Positions 49,771-61,344 of a stretch of 64,000 nt of DNA are shown here, one piece after another. Source of the DNA: Cordylochernes scorpioides (lineage: Eukaryota; Arthropoda; Arachnida; Pseudoscorpiones; Chernetidae); NCBI GenBank assembly GCA_030710605.1, contig CP092880.1:9505131-9569130 (forward strand), in the 5' to 3' direction. The position numbers were made by a program, and so were the translations under genes. The notes below the pieces were generated by a model, which ran no database searches, was not told the DNA's origin, and worked only from the letters and a program-made list of their open reading frames with translations. The stretch's first letter is position 1, and every line of letters starts with the position of its first letter.

Positions 49771-50154
49771 AACATTAATTTAATATATTTTACTCTCCAC
49801 TTTTATTTTAACCTCTTTTTCTTTAAATCTCTCAGGAAAAAAATATTTTTTGTACTAAACTAAAAAATGCCTTAATAAAGATTATATAAAAGAGCATACC
49901 TGGATCTGTAAAGAAAAAAATTGTTTTTTGTTACTTTACACATCCAGGTATAATCTTTATTGATGGATCGCCTTTTGACTCAAGCCTTAATAAAGGCTTT
50001 GTGTATTTAAATATTTCTACTATCTTTTAAGCTCATGCCCATAATTCCCTTATTTACCTTTACTAAAATTTTCTCTATAATGCTGCTGGCTATAACAAGT
50101 GTTTAAAAAATGTAGACATGGATTTGTAATCTCTCGTTTTATAACTAAAATTCC

Positions 50155-50420
50155 ATAACTTCTACTATCCTTACTGCGATGAAAAAATATATTGGGAGGG
50201 CTTGGCTTATCAGTGGTGAACCCTCCCAGCTGTTTCGCCAATTTAATCCACCAGACCGCTTCTCAGAGGCTTCTCAGAGCTCAAATACTGTATTGGACGA
50301 TTCTGCTTATATACGCAGCACTGAAGGATGGAATCTCAGAAATGGTTTTCAAACAAACTATGGACATAAGCTTATAGGATAGTATAATTACATTCAAATA
50401 TTTGCATCGAGCAATGCTCT
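50155..50420. mobile_element. MITE type G copy
   Basis: CTTCTACTATCCTTACTGCG, TGGGAGGGCTTGGCTTATCA, CAGAAATGGTTTTCAAACAA. Confidence 0.65.
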
Positions 50421-50897
50421 TCCGCAAATAATAAGTTTCTTAGGTTCTTAGAATGTTTTCAAATTAGACAAAGAGAGGTAATTTGTATCTAGGAAAGGCA
50501 TACACAGGAGTATGTCTAACAGGAAATAACATTATAAGATGTGAGAGAGATAAGACAGATCAAAGTTGGAGATAGAAACAGCTCCCACGTGATAATGGAA
50601 TCAACTCAAGGTGACGATCCCCCTGATAACTCTGCTGTCATATCTTGGAGACGAAACTACTGACAGGATCTTAAAGTAAGCTCTTATAACAAGATTCCAC
50701 TGTATTTCTTAAAATGGGGCAATAAGAATCTACTTCAATTTTCAAAGTAAAAGCACAGACTTCTTCTTCCATGCCTTATCTTGATGTTGGTGACATTGTG
50801 TATGACATTTGTTGAACAGTTCCTTTTTATCATCCAACTATCTCCTTCTAGGCTGTCCTCTGACATCCCTGCCCTGAAGTGAGTGTTGTGAGAGATA

Positions 50898-51080
50898 CAG
50901 TAGAACCTCCATGAGAGGACACTCATGCTAGAGGACACCTCTCTATAAAGGACAGTTTTCATTTGCAAAATTACCATTTTTACTATTCAGCAACTCTCCG
51001 ATAAGAAGACACCTCTCACCTAAAGGACACTTTGGCTCTGCAATTAGGTGTCCTTTACAGGGAGGTAGTTCTACTGTATA
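50898..51080. mobile_element. pogo-like MITE type P
   Basis: CAGTAGAACCTCCATGAGAG ... GGGAGGTAGTTCTACTG, TA-flanked. Confidence 0.8.
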
Positions 51081-51548
51081 TAGAAAAAAGTGGGGGACTC
51101 AGACAAGAGCCTTAAGTCTTATTATAGTTGTGATCAGTTTTTTGCCCTGCACCTTACTGTTAGCATTTCTTTCCTGGCAATTATTAGAGAGAGGAGGGGT
51201 TTATAGAAAATGACTATCAATATTGAGACCAGGATGACACTCTTGTACTTGGGAGAAAGACAATTAAGCTAGGGTAACGAGACTGAACCCAGATAAGTGA
51301 AAGATAATTTACTGCTAACATTGTTATCTGATACTCGTGTGATGACAATGTTATCTTTGCTGGGCCCCGATGAATGTTGGTTACTGCATAGTTCTTGCAC
51401 TACTGTAGAACTCAAACATGATAAACCTCTCAGTGGACATTGGATTAGCCCAAGTCATTTTTAGAAAGGGGGTCGCTCAAAGAGGTGATCAGATACTCTT
51501 GGAAGGTTTTCCTGTCACTCTCTGCTATAAAATATTATGTTTATATAT

Positions 51549-51728
51549 ACAGTAGAACTACCTCCCTGTAAAGGACATCTAATTACAGAAGAAAAGTGTC
51601 CTTTAGGGAGAGGTGTCTTCTTATAGGAAAGTTGCTAAATAGTAAAAATTATAATTTTACAAATTAAAACAGTTCTTTGTAGAGAGGTGTTTTCTAGCGG
51701 GAGTGACATATCATGGAAGTTATACTGT
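51549..51728. mobile_element. pogo-like MITE type P
   Basis: CAGTAGAACTACCTCCCTGT ... TGGAAGTTATACTG, TA-flanked. Confidence 0.75.
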
Positions 51729-51889
51729 ATTAACCACCTTAATTCACCTCAGTATCACTTCTAAGTTTTCAATAAAGTGAGGCAGAGACTCGATAGCTGC
51801 AACATTTGGTAGTCTCTTAAAACTATACATTTATTTAAACATTGTTTTTGTGAATTTTCTCTATTTTTCGGCAACATTTTGTAAATTAA

Positions 51890-52430
51890 TCCATGGTGGC
51901 AATCTATAAATGTCTTCTGGATATTCCTTTTACCAAGTGTTCAACCATTTTATTTTCGCTCATATCAGTATCCACTTCTTTGCACAAATGGAGAACGTCT
52001 TGGGTGTAAGCGTCACTCAACTCTCCCTTTCCCTGGCCGTGAGTTTTGAGGTTTTTCCCAAAGCTTTTGAACAATGTGATGCCCAAATATCAGAGTGAAC
52101 ATCTTCATAAAAATATCCCAGGAAGTTATTTGATCTTCTATGTTTCCCAACCAAACTTGCGCTGTTCCCGAGAGGAAAAAAACATTTGCCAGGCAGATTG
52201 AGTTGTCACAGCAGTTGAAGCAAGCAACACGATGAAAGTTTTTTTAATCAGTTCTCCAGCTTCTGATTGGGTTCTCCCATGAAAAAGAAAGGGCTTCTGA
52301 AGAGTTGAAAGTGACCCCTTTGGGGTCTTTGTTTCTTGTTTTATTGTTCTAGAGGTTGTAGACCTTGGAGTCTTTGGCTTCTTCTAACGGCAGCGAGGAG
52401 ATAATCCTCCATCAGTTGTCACAGTAGTGA
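51890..52430 (-). pseudogene. Ty3/gypsy Gag relic
   Basis: Two frames on the minus strand carry Gag text: FFLSGTAQVWLGNIEDQITS then WDIFMKMFTLIFG, and after a shift ELSDAYTQDVLHLCKEVDTD then MSENKMVEHLVKGI. This matches the capsid region of Ty3/gypsy Gags (L.GTA..W......TSWD.F, and Y.QDVL.LC..V...M.E...V.HL.KGI). It may belong to the same kind of family as the pol at 13.5-16.5 kb, but that cannot be shown here. Confidence 0.6.
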
Positions 52431-52439
52431 TGACGAGGG

Positions 52440-53025
52440 GAGAGTTGTTTAATTAAGATAAACACAATTTTGGCTAAATTAGATGCACTAAATAGGACCT
52501 TTGGGAGAGGCCGCTGCTTATCAACAAACAGCTCGAGGAGCATGAACTCATAGAATTTGTGTAATATTTACACAAGGGGATAAGAAACAACAACACAATG
52601 TTTATTTATAAATAAGATAACACTGGTTATACAGATCAAAATCACACATTTATAATATTATCAACAAGGTACATGAAACAGCAGTAGGGTAATTCTTTAA
52701 TCAGCGATAATTTAATATTTAATTGAATATTAACTGACAATGTTTTAATTGGAATCCTCTTGACCACTAATTATGGTGGTGGTGCTTTCTCCATGGTTAA
52801 ACCAATTCCTGAAGTCCACCCCTCTCCAATTTTGCGATGGTAGTTATAGGTCTGGAAAATAGGTCCTCTATTGTCAGTTCTGAGCATGACAAGATATGTT
52901 CCGGAGAAGCTTCTGCACTAGTCTTGCTAAAGCTGTTTGTTGATTTCTATTGAGTTTTTCAAATTCTTCTAATTGTTTCAATGGTTTGTACCAGTGATCA
53001 TTTGGATAAGCTGTCAGTTTTGATT
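52440..53025. other. Unassigned, with one short minus-strand frame
   Basis: The minus strand at about 52890-53020 encodes SKLTAYPNDHWYKPLKQLEE then FEKLNRNQQTALARLVQKLL before a stop. It looks like a protein but matches nothing I recognise. The rest is AT-rich. Confidence 0.25.
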
Positions 53026-53029
53026 TATT

Positions 53030-53175
53030 TTCTATACACTAATTATAGATATAATGATGTTTGTGTGATGTTTTGGTAATAGCGTTGTTACCGAAATGTC
53101 ACACATTAATTATTTATTTGGATTTGATCTTATTATCTTGTGTTTCTAATCTATAATCCAAATTTTACCTATCAT
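53030..53175. mobile_element. MITE type F
   Basis: GTGATGTTTTGGTAATAGCG/CGAAATGTCACACATTAATT palindrome centre and TCTAATCTATAATCCAAATT end. Confidence 0.65.
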
Positions 53176-53384
53176 CATATGGAAAATAAGCTTTAATAAA
53201 CATTTGGTTGATATTTACTCTGCTAGATTGTACTCTGCTGTCTAAAATGTTCATTTGAGAGATCAGGGCTATTTAGTCATTTTATTACCTGACACATCAC
53301 AAGTTTCTTTTATGGAAGTTCTTGTGTTCAGCTAGCTGCAATGTCTGATCAACCCAATATTTGTTCATTTGGAGTTGTTCTCAG

Positions 53385-53600
53385 TCTCTTATCTCCACTC
53401 AATCATATTAGAGATTCAAGCTTGTAGAGCTTGAAACTTTTGATGGTGTCTGCTGGGGATGAGTAGAGCTGATCAATGGATGAGTCAATACAGTCAATAA
53501 TGTGGTTTGAGGTTGCAGGTTGAGAATTGCACTTAGTACATAGTGGGAAAACCTTGCCACCATTCTGGAAAGTCATTGTCCGTAGATGACCATATGTTGT
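53385..53600 (-). pseudogene. LINE 3' end
   Basis: CTTATCTCCACTCAATCATA ... GATGGTGTCTGCTGGGGATG ... GTTGCAGGTTGAGAATTGCA, as at 39.54 kb. Confidence 0.65.
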
Positions 53601-53869
53601 TTTCAGTGTTACAACAGGTTGTTCATACAGCCACTATCCTGAAGTCACAGATTTTACCATTTCCAAACACCATGGGGATCCTGGGGATAGTAACAAATGA
53701 GTACACCTGATGATAACTGAATCCTCACAAAAAAAACATTTTTATCTTTGCTGATAAATTGTGCAATTTTTCTCCAATTACAATAGAATTTTAGCACCCC
53801 TAAATATAGTTATTTTAATATCTCTTCTTGTATAAGTGATCCTAAACCAACTCCTCTCTTCTTAGATTT

Positions 53870-54140
53870 AATGAAGAGTTTCTTTGTTTGGAATCCAATG
53901 TTGTGAACATGGGATCCACATTCTAATACAAGAAAATAAGACCTAAAAAAGATTTAATGAAGAGGTTCTTTGTTTGGAATCCAATGTTGTGAACATGGGA
54001 TCCACATTCTAATACAAGAAAATAAGACGAAGATGTTAGTGGCAATGTTGTTGCTGAAACGTCACACCCTAATAAATTATTTGGATTAGGTCTTATTTTC
54101 TTGTATTACAATCTATAATCCAAATTGTGCTTTATCATTA
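53870..54140. mobile_element. MITE type F with a tandem duplicated flank
   Basis: GATTTAATGAAGAGTTTCTT ... ACATTCTAATACAAGAAAATAAGAC is present twice in a row (about 53868 and 53950), followed by the type F right arm ending AAATTGTGCTTTATCA. Confidence 0.6.
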
Positions 54141-54324
54141 GGATCCACATGTTCAGGTAGATCTTGTTTCCATCCATGAAGACCTGTTCTTAAATATAAT
54201 GATATAAGAGAACCATGCATTAGCTTTTCACAAATTCTGGGAAACAGCACAGACAATAGGCATAAGGCAGACGATGGATCCAACTATAAGAAAGGTCGAT
54301 GTTAATATCAACTTTCTGTAGATA

Positions 54325-54400
54325 ACTGTTATGTTTACCTCTGTTTACCTATTTAGGAGAATCCTGAATGGGATGAGTGTCTTTAATAAAGACTGTTGTT
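54325..54400 (+). mobile_element. LINE 3' tail fragment
   Basis: GTTTACCTATTTAGGAGAAT ... AATAAAGACTGTTGTTGTTT; same tail type as 42960-43070. Confidence 0.6.
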
Positions 54401-54541
54401 GTTTTGATATAAGAGAACCAAGTTAACTTAGGTAAGGATCAGAGCAAATTCCTTGTAATTTTATATAAAAGTGGTTGCCAGGGAGGTTGGTGTTCCATAT
54501 GGAGTTTATTTCACTTTGCACATTCTAGTTTCTAATCAGTT

Positions 54542-55220
54542 ACTAATTCTAAAGTTCTGGTTAAGAATATTAAAAATGGAAAAATCCAGATTGCCCGCAA
54601 TCTGCCTAGCCCAATTATGGGAAACGTCCACTCTGACGAATGCCTTTATAGGTTTTACAGAAAATTTAATGAATATCCTAAACTCAACTGGATTCATGTG
54701 GTTAAAGAATTGTTCAGACCCCAATATTCTACAGAAAGCAATACCTCAAATTATCAGAATCACTATAGAACAGTCTATCCAAACCGACCAATCAAGAATA
54801 ACCAATTCGAAGCTACACACACACTACAAATATTTACATAAAACATTCGCAGCAGAGAACTATCTACTAAGTGAACTCCCACTGCCGGCTAAACGCCTCA
54901 TTGCGCAATTGAGAATTCTATTTGTTTTATATCGAGAAGACCATATAAAATATCTAAGGACAGAAGACTTGTATTGCCAACTATGCCAAAATAGAACCGA
55001 AAATGAATTAGAACATTATATATTTGAATGCATGCCTCTTGACACGGAAAGAAAAATACTCTTCTCTAAGATAGGCCATACACACTTCACATTATATTCT
55101 TTATTATCCAACTTTATAGACAATAGTTCAGTAGCTCTAAATCTATATAACTTCCATAAAAATGCTGTAAAAAAGAAAGACTTAACCGAACATTCAAACA
55201 TACCAAAAATTTCTGTTTGA
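54542..55220 (+). CDS. LINE ORF2 C-terminal domain, 5' truncated, frame intact
   Basis: The frame enters at the insertion point (..LILKFWLRILKMEKSRL) and runs to a stop at 55218-55220. A zinc-finger motif CQLCQNRTENELEHYIFEC (CX2CX9HX4C) lies two-thirds along, as in the post-RT region of many LINEs. Codons upstream of 54542 in the same frame are host flank and should not be counted. The absence of stops or shifts suggests a young insertion. It has no RT catalytic box, so it is not functional alone. Confidence 0.7.
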
Positions 55221-55678
55221 TAAGAAAGACAGAACCAACATCCAATTATTTGTTTAGGCAGATACGATAAGTTAACAATGATAAAACGGTGTTTACCTTA
55301 CAACCCTGAACACGAGGATTTCCTGGGAAATCTCTTAAAGATTCCTTAAAAAATACATGGCCCACCTGTGCTGTGTGAGAGCTTAAATGGTCTTGCTCCA
55401 TATGTAAATACCTGTTTTCTTTCCTCTTTTCGCTCTCCACTTCTCCCATCCATATTTCCAAAATTTTTTTTTTTTTTTTTTTTCTCTTTTTTTGATTTTT
55501 TTTATTCTTCTTATTTTTTATTCTTTCTTATAATCTGTATATATTTACCAAATGTATATAATCTTTCTCCATTTTTTATTTCCCACTTTCATAGGTTTCT
55601 CCGTTTTGTAACCCCAAGGAGAATCCTCTGTAAGACCTGTGTGTCTTAATAAAGGCTTTTGTGTGTGTGTGTGTGTGT
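54542..55678 (+). mobile_element. 5'-truncated LINE with 14-bp TSD
   Basis: GTTTCTAATCAGTT is present at 54528-54541 and 55679-55692, exactly bounding the insertion. Inside are the last about 226 codons of ORF2, a 458-bp 3' UTR and the tail AATAAAGGCTTTTGTGTGTG with GT repeats. The same tail ends the 65-bp insertion at 21998-22062. Confidence 0.85.
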
Positions 55679-56147
55679 GTTTCTAATCAGTTCTACTGCC
55701 ATTTCCAATCATTTCTCATTCTCATTTAGAGAAACTCCAAACTAGCTGGCATATCACTCTTTCTAATGGTTGTCTAAACTTCTTGGCTGTTTGTAATATG
55801 CAAACGAGGAGCCAGTTGGTCATTTCAAGCCAGAATACATTGTAGAAGTGTGAGAGGATAGAGTATTTATGTTCAAAGAAGTCATGTTTAATAGTGTTTC
55901 TTCACATTGACTAATATATGCCTTAATGTGTTCTTATATACGTATGAATCATTAGCTCATACATCTTTTATTGGAAATTCAAGCTATTTAGGACTTGTAT
56001 GTTTCTTTTAAAATTATATAATTTTCTACTTGCCCATATTATAATGATAAAAATATTGGGAGGAGGTAGGAAATTATTTAAAAAGAAACACACATATCAT
56101 AAAAAGTTCAATTTTCCAATATATGTATGTATGTGTGTATATATATA

Positions 56148-56308
56148 TACAGTTGAACCTCCCTTTAGTGCCCATCTCTCTACAAAGGACAGTTTTCATT
56201 TGAAAAAAATATCATTTTTACAATTTAGCAACTCTCCGGTAAGAGGACATCTCTCCCAAAAGGACACTTTGGCTCTGCAATTAGGTGTCCTTTACAGGGA
56301 GGTATATG
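56148..56308. mobile_element. pogo-like MITE type P
   Basis: CAGTTGAACCTCCCTTTAGT ... GTGTCCTTTACAGGGAGGTA. Confidence 0.7.
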
Positions 56309-57030
56309 TCATAATATTTATATACTCTTCCAGGAATAATAAAGCAAACCTAGAGCCAGCTCAGAGAGAGACGGGATGTAAAGTCCGGTCACTTTAGACA
56401 TCAGCGACATTCCAAGGGGCGACCACTGGGGCCGTTACTTGGAACCTCAGGACTATTAAGACAGTTGGGGATTGTGGTGCGAAACGAACGGCCGCCCGGC
56501 TGTTGCCGAGCCCGTCTCTCCCCCCCTCTCTCTGGTTGTCTGGGGTTCCTCTTCCAAACTTGTGATGTGATTATTTCTCTTCTCACCTATTATTATATTG
56601 TCACATATATATATATAGGGATCTAGGTTGTTCTCTTGCTCATTGGCCTTTTTTTTTTATTCCTAGGTCCATCAAAGTGGTGCATGCAGCATTTATTTTT
56701 CTTCAACCTACATTTATACCACATGCTGGTCGGTGGGACTCATGTACAAGCTCTGTGGCCAAGTGTTGTGTAATCTTGCTAAGTGTCAGAAGTGGCGGCC
56801 TGTATTAAGGTTAATGAATCCAAGCAGAAGCCACAAGTTTCTGCCACATGTGCAATGTTCTAGTAAATATAATAATTAGAGTATCCAGGAACTCTGTGGT
56901 GTCGTCAGCCAATGATAGTCATTGTTGAGTGGAGTGACTGAATCACCAGCTGTGGTCTTCTATTCTTGGTCCTTCTTCCCTGATTTACTATCTCAGTGAT
57001 TTACTTTTGTACTTTATATCACACAACCAG
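56309..57030. other. No gene recognised
   Basis: A GC-rich patch at 56380-56540 and mixed sequence after it contain only short open frames. Nothing matches the repeat families named above. Confidence 0.4.
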
Positions 57031-57034
57031 GGTT

Positions 57035-57335
57035 CAATGGAAGGGGGGTGGTCTAAACCGTTGGTTTTCTACCACTACGACCCGGGATCGAATCCCGCAT
57101 TGGGAACTTTTTTTATAATTAAAAAAAAAGAATGCTCCAATGGTTTGCGATCCATGCAAAAGTCCAACCCTACCAGCGAGTGCAAGTAACCAAATGGGAT
57201 TCTGGCACATTTGTAAGTGAAAAAGTCATACTGATTTTCACCTGTGTTAACATGTGGTGCACTTAGAGTAAAAGCAATCGCCAACTTCTACCCACCATGT
57301 TTATTATGGCCTGTACCAAGTGTACTAGGAATAAT
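57035..57335 (+). mobile_element. SINE, full length
   Basis: TCAATGGAAGGGGGGTGGTC with GGATCGAATCCCGCATTGGG; the end reads GTACCAAGTGTACTAGGAAT. Confidence 0.8.
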
Positions 57336-57568
57336 AATAATAAAAAGTAATAGTATATATATATCTATATCACATAACCTTTGTTTTCAATTATCATTGG
57401 TACATATTGTATAGGCCTTCCTGGTGGTTTGGTCTTATTACCTTGTGTTCTGCAAAAAGGTATTGTCCTTCACAGAGATGTTCTTCTGTATTGATATTTT
57501 GGACGCCCTATCTATGCTTTTATATATAAACATCAATATATTTTTTATTATTTATGATAAAATATATA

Positions 57569-57745
57569 CAGTAAAACCTCCATGAGAGGACACTCCGGCT
57601 AGAGGACACCTCTCTACAAAGGACAGTTCTCATTGTCAAAGTTACAATTTTTACTATGTAACAATTCTCCGGTAAAAGAATACCTCTCTCCATAAAGGAC
57701 ACTTTTGCTCTGTAACTATGTGTCCTTTACAGAGAAGTTTTACTG
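57569..57745. mobile_element. pogo-like MITE type P
   Basis: CAGTAAAACCTCCATGAGAG ... CAGAGAAGTTTTACTG, TA-flanked. Confidence 0.75.
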
Positions 57746-58054
57746 TATATATAAAAAGTGATAAATGTGCTCTTATCGGGGCAGTTAAATTATGGGGGGG
57801 AAAATCTGATTGTTTTACAAAGAATTGTTGATGGTTTGTACCATCATTTAGGTAACTTTCAAATAAATTAACCATGAATTCCAAACCAATTGCTTTAACT
57901 GTAGAATGATAACAACATGGTTGTGTAACTACATAAAGCATTGGTCCCAAATGATGTTGGTATAGTGAGGTTTGACATTACTCTCTACCCAAAATGGTGA
58001 TCATAAACTTGTACTTTGCATACCATTATTTTGAGTTTAAAAAACATGACCAAT

Positions 58055-58245
58055 GAGTTATAAACACAAGGTAACAAGTCCAAATCCAAATAAATAAATA
58101 GTGTGTGACGTTTTGATAATAGTACTTTTGTCTGAAGATGGTAACGACGCTGTTACCGAAATGTCACACATTATTTATTTATTTGGATTTGGTCTTATTA
58201 CCTTGTGTTTATAATCTATAATCCAAATTGTGCCTTATCATGACC
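58055..58245. mobile_element. MITE type F, complete palindrome
   Basis: ATAAACACAAGGTAACAAGT ... TGTCTGAAGATGGTAACGAC ... CCAAATTGTGCCTTATCA. Confidence 0.75.
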
Positions 58246-58289
58246 AATGAGTATGTTTGAGTTTATTAAAAGCTTTAATTCAACCATGT

Positions 58290-58990
58290 CTGTCCATCTA
58301 CAAATATTGCAATCAATTTTTAACATACAAACCACCTGCTTCTTTAATGCCTTCCTCTACTGAGGGTCAGCCAAATGGCCTCTCCATATCTACCGCCATC
58401 TGCTTTATCTCCTTGTATATACGTCATCCATATTCTCTCTCCGTCTTTGTCTGCACCGTCTCTTCCTGTGGATCTTTCCCTTCAGAACCGTCAGCAGATG
58501 TCAGCTTTCATTGCTTTATGAACATCATAAGCTGGCGCTCTGTTTCCATTCGATCATAGTCCTGATTGTTTGTCATCATATCTGTTCATGGAAGTGCTCT
58601 TCTATAAAGATACATCTCGAAGACCTATTTGTATGACTGAAGATTTTATCAATGTCCATGTCTCACATCCATATATTAATATGGGCTAGATTAGTGTATT
58701 GATCAGTCGTTGTTTCACCATAATGTTAGTAGTTCCCCTCAATATATACAGTAGAACCTCCCTTTAGCGGACACCTCTCTATAAAAAGACAGTTTCCATT
58801 TACAGAATTGCCATTTTTACTATTTAGTAGCTTACAGTAAGAGGACACCTCTCTCTAAAGGACATTTTGCCTCAGCAATTAGGTATCCTTTACAGGGAGG
58901 TTCTACTGTATTTTCTGTTCCAAAAAGCTTGTTTTTCCATTGCAATTTGACATTTTATTTCCATGTCCAATCTTCCATCATCTGAATATG
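58290..58990 (-). pseudogene. LINE reverse transcriptase C-terminal relic, split by a MITE
   Basis: On the minus strand the order is YSDDGRLDMEIKCQIAMEKQ then AFWNRK (58.93-58.99 kb), the MITE at 58749-58912, and INTLI-stop-PILIYGCETWTL, with a RxRWMDD-like end further on. The (I/T)xxGR...EI..RI..AK.AF and YGCETWTL motifs are typical of RTE/CR1-type reverse transcriptases. Several stops. Confidence 0.7.
58749..58912. mobile_element. pogo-like MITE type P inside a LINE
   Basis: CAGTAGAACCTCCCTTTAGC ... GGGAGGTTCTACTG, TA on both sides; LINE coding text resumes on either side. Confidence 0.8.
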
Positions 58991-59264
58991 TGTATGTCGC
59001 TGTTTGATTTATAATGAACAACAAATAGGCACAGCCACTTCTCTGGCTGGTCGATCAGTTGGCCTTCCCAAAAAATGTTGTCAGTGTGGTCCAGACTAAT
59101 TTCTACATTTCCTTTCAAATTCTGTGATCAATTTTTAATATACTTTCAGACAGTTTGAACTGCCACGAGTTGGTGGCAAGAGAGTGTGAATCTCAGAGGA
59201 TAACATGTCTTCCACCCCCATTGCACTCGCTCACTAAACCAAGAATAAATGCTAGCTTGGCAGC

Positions 59265-59600
59265 ATTTTCAGTACTTTTGTCTGATGATGGTAACAACAT
59301 TGTTAATGAAATGTCGCACACTATTTATTTGGATTTGGTCTTATTACTTTGTAGTTGGTTGTTTTACTAAAGTCATTTACTCTTTTGTCTGATGATGGTG
59401 ACAATGTTGTTGCCAAAACGTCACACACTAATACATTATTTGGATTAGGTCTTATTACTTTGTAGTTTTACTAAAGCCATTTACTCTTTTGTCTGATGAC
59501 TGTGACAATGTTGTTGCCGAAATGTCACATACTAATAAACTATTTGGATTAGGTCTTATTTTCTTTTATTATAATCTATAAACCAAATTGTGCTTTATCA
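59265..59600. mobile_element. Two or three type F MITE halves in tandem
   Basis: TTTTGTCTGATGATGGTAAC / TTTTGTCTGATGATGGTGAC / TTTTGTCTGATGACTGTGAC each followed by a GTC(A/G)CA..ACTA..TATTTGGATT..GTCTTATT arm at 59277, 59381 and 59489. Confidence 0.7.
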
Positions 59601-59892
59601 TTCTTGGTTGTTTTACATTAGATGTTTATACATTCTGGTGCTATCAAGCATGATAAGGAAGACCTTGGTGGTGGGTGGGGGTTCACAGAACAGGAACAGG
59701 AAGAAAGATAAGAGCTGTCAGGGATTCCAGTTCATTACCACATTGTTGTAATGTACCTGCTGGAATTACCTTATGTGGTAGCAACCACTTCTACACCTCC
59801 AGTTGTGTTTTCTTCTCCCACACCTATCATTACAGATAGCATCAAAATTCCCTCTTTTTTTTTTTCAAACACAATATATATTTATTTTTTAT

Positions 59893-60190
59893 TATCCCTA
59901 GTACACTTGGTACAGGCCATGATAATCATGGTGGGTAGAAGTAGGCGCCTGCTTTTACTGTAAGCGCACCACATGTCTATACATGTGAAAAGCAGTTCGA
60001 CTTTGCACATACAAATGTGCCAGAACCCCGTTTTGGTTACTTACACTCGCTGGTGGGATAAACTTTTACAAGAATCGGGGGCCATTGGAGCATTTTTTTT
60101 AATCAGAAAAAAGTGCCCAATGGCGGGAATCGAACCCGGGCCGTAACAGTTGAAAACCAACAGTTTAGAACATCCTTCCACCGAACTCCT
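59893..60190 (-). mobile_element. SINE, full length
   Basis: TTATCCCTAGTACACTTGGT to CATCCTTCCACCGAACTCC; head with GGCGGGAATCGAACCCGGGC. Confidence 0.85.
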
Positions 60191-60240
60191 TAAGAACACA
60201 AATTTAACACAAGGTAACAAAGTCAAATTCAAATAAATAA

Positions 60241-60381
60241 CACTGATAGACAAAACTTAAGGAAGCTGTACCTTATAGCGTGTATATGTCGGGATTCGGA
60301 AAGTAACTCTGAGAGATATTTTCTGAATCCCGATATATATGTGCTATAAGGTACAGCTTCCTTAAGTTTTGTCTATCAGTG
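60241..60381. mobile_element. 141-bp near-perfect palindromic MITE
   Basis: CACTGATAGACAAAACTTAA (GGAAGCTGTACCTTATAGC) is mirrored exactly at the right end; TAA lies on both sides (60238-60240, 60382-60384). The loop holds TAACTCTGAGAG. It is inserted at the edge of a type F arm. Confidence 0.8.
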
Positions 60382-60384
60382 TAA

Positions 60385-61340
60385 TCTACTTATATATTTG
60401 CCTTATTCTGTCTGTATGTCTGAAGCTCACGGATAGAATGCGCGCCCATTGGCTGCCAGCGAACACGTGGCCTCCCTGCCCCCCTCTAGACAACCCTGTT
60501 ATCAGCTGTGCGATACATCCACCTGTCTATACATACACCTGTCTATAGCGGCCACTCTAGACAACCCTGTTATCAGCAGTGTGCTACATCCACCTGTCTA
60601 TACATACACCTGTCTATAGCGGCCACTCTAGACAACCCTGTTATCAGCAGTGTGCTACATCCACCTGTCTAAACAGACCACCCTGTCCATAGCGGTCACC
60701 TTAGGCAACCCTGTTATCAGATGTGTGATACATCCACCTGTCTATACAGACCACCCTGTCTATGGCGGTCACCTTAGGCAACCCTGTTATCAGCTGTGTG
60801 ATACATCCACCTGTCTATACAGACCACCCTGTCTATAGCGGTCACCTTAGGCAACCCTGTTATCATCAGTGTGTTACATTCACCTGTCTATACAGACCAC
60901 CCTGTCTATAGCGGACACCTTAGGCAACCCTGTTATCAGCAGTGTGATACATCCACCTGTCTATACAGACCACCCTGTCTATAGCGGTCACTTTAGGCAA
61001 CCCTGTTATCAGCAGTGTGATACATACACCTGTCTATACAGACCACCCTGACTATAGCGACCACTCTAGACAACCCTGTTATCAGCTGCCTGTCTATACA
61101 GACCACCCTGTCTATAGCGGTCACTTTAGGCAACCCTGTTATCATCAGTGTGTTACATTCACCTGTCTATACAGACCACCCTGTCTATAGCGGTCACCTT
61201 AGGCAACCCTGTTATCAGCAGTGTGATACATCCACCTGTCTATACAGACCACCCTGTCTATAGCGACCACCCAAGACAACGTTTTTAAAATATATTTGCA
61301 CTCGGGTAAACCCCGGGCGTTGCCAGGGCCTTTCGTCTAG
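60385..61340 (+). mobile_element. Helitron filled with a minisatellite
   Basis: The 5' end TCTACTTATATATTTGCC follows A; the 3' end ACCCCGGGCGTTGCCAGGGC then CTTTCGTCTAG (CTAG 61337-61340) precedes T. Most of the interior is the tandem array 60490-61275. Confidence 0.75.
60490..61275. repeat. Minisatellite, 71-73-bp unit, about eleven copies
   Basis: Units of GACAACCCTGTTATCAGC..GTGTGATACATCCACCTGTC TATACAGACCACCCTGTCTATAGCGGTCAC repeat; AACCCTG markers at 60492, 60563, 60634, 60707 and 60780 give spacings of 71, 71, 73 and 73. The open frames across it are repeat artefacts. Confidence 0.9.
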
Positions 61341-61344
61341 TTAT

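Noticed and set aside
54471-54541. N-terminal extension of the LINE frame
   Set aside because: The insertion begins at 54542 after the target duplication, so the upstream codons are flanking DNA.
60650-61051. Repetitive frames in the 60-61 kb array
   Set aside because: Their repeats simply follow the 71-73-bp minisatellite; no start context or conserved codon pattern.
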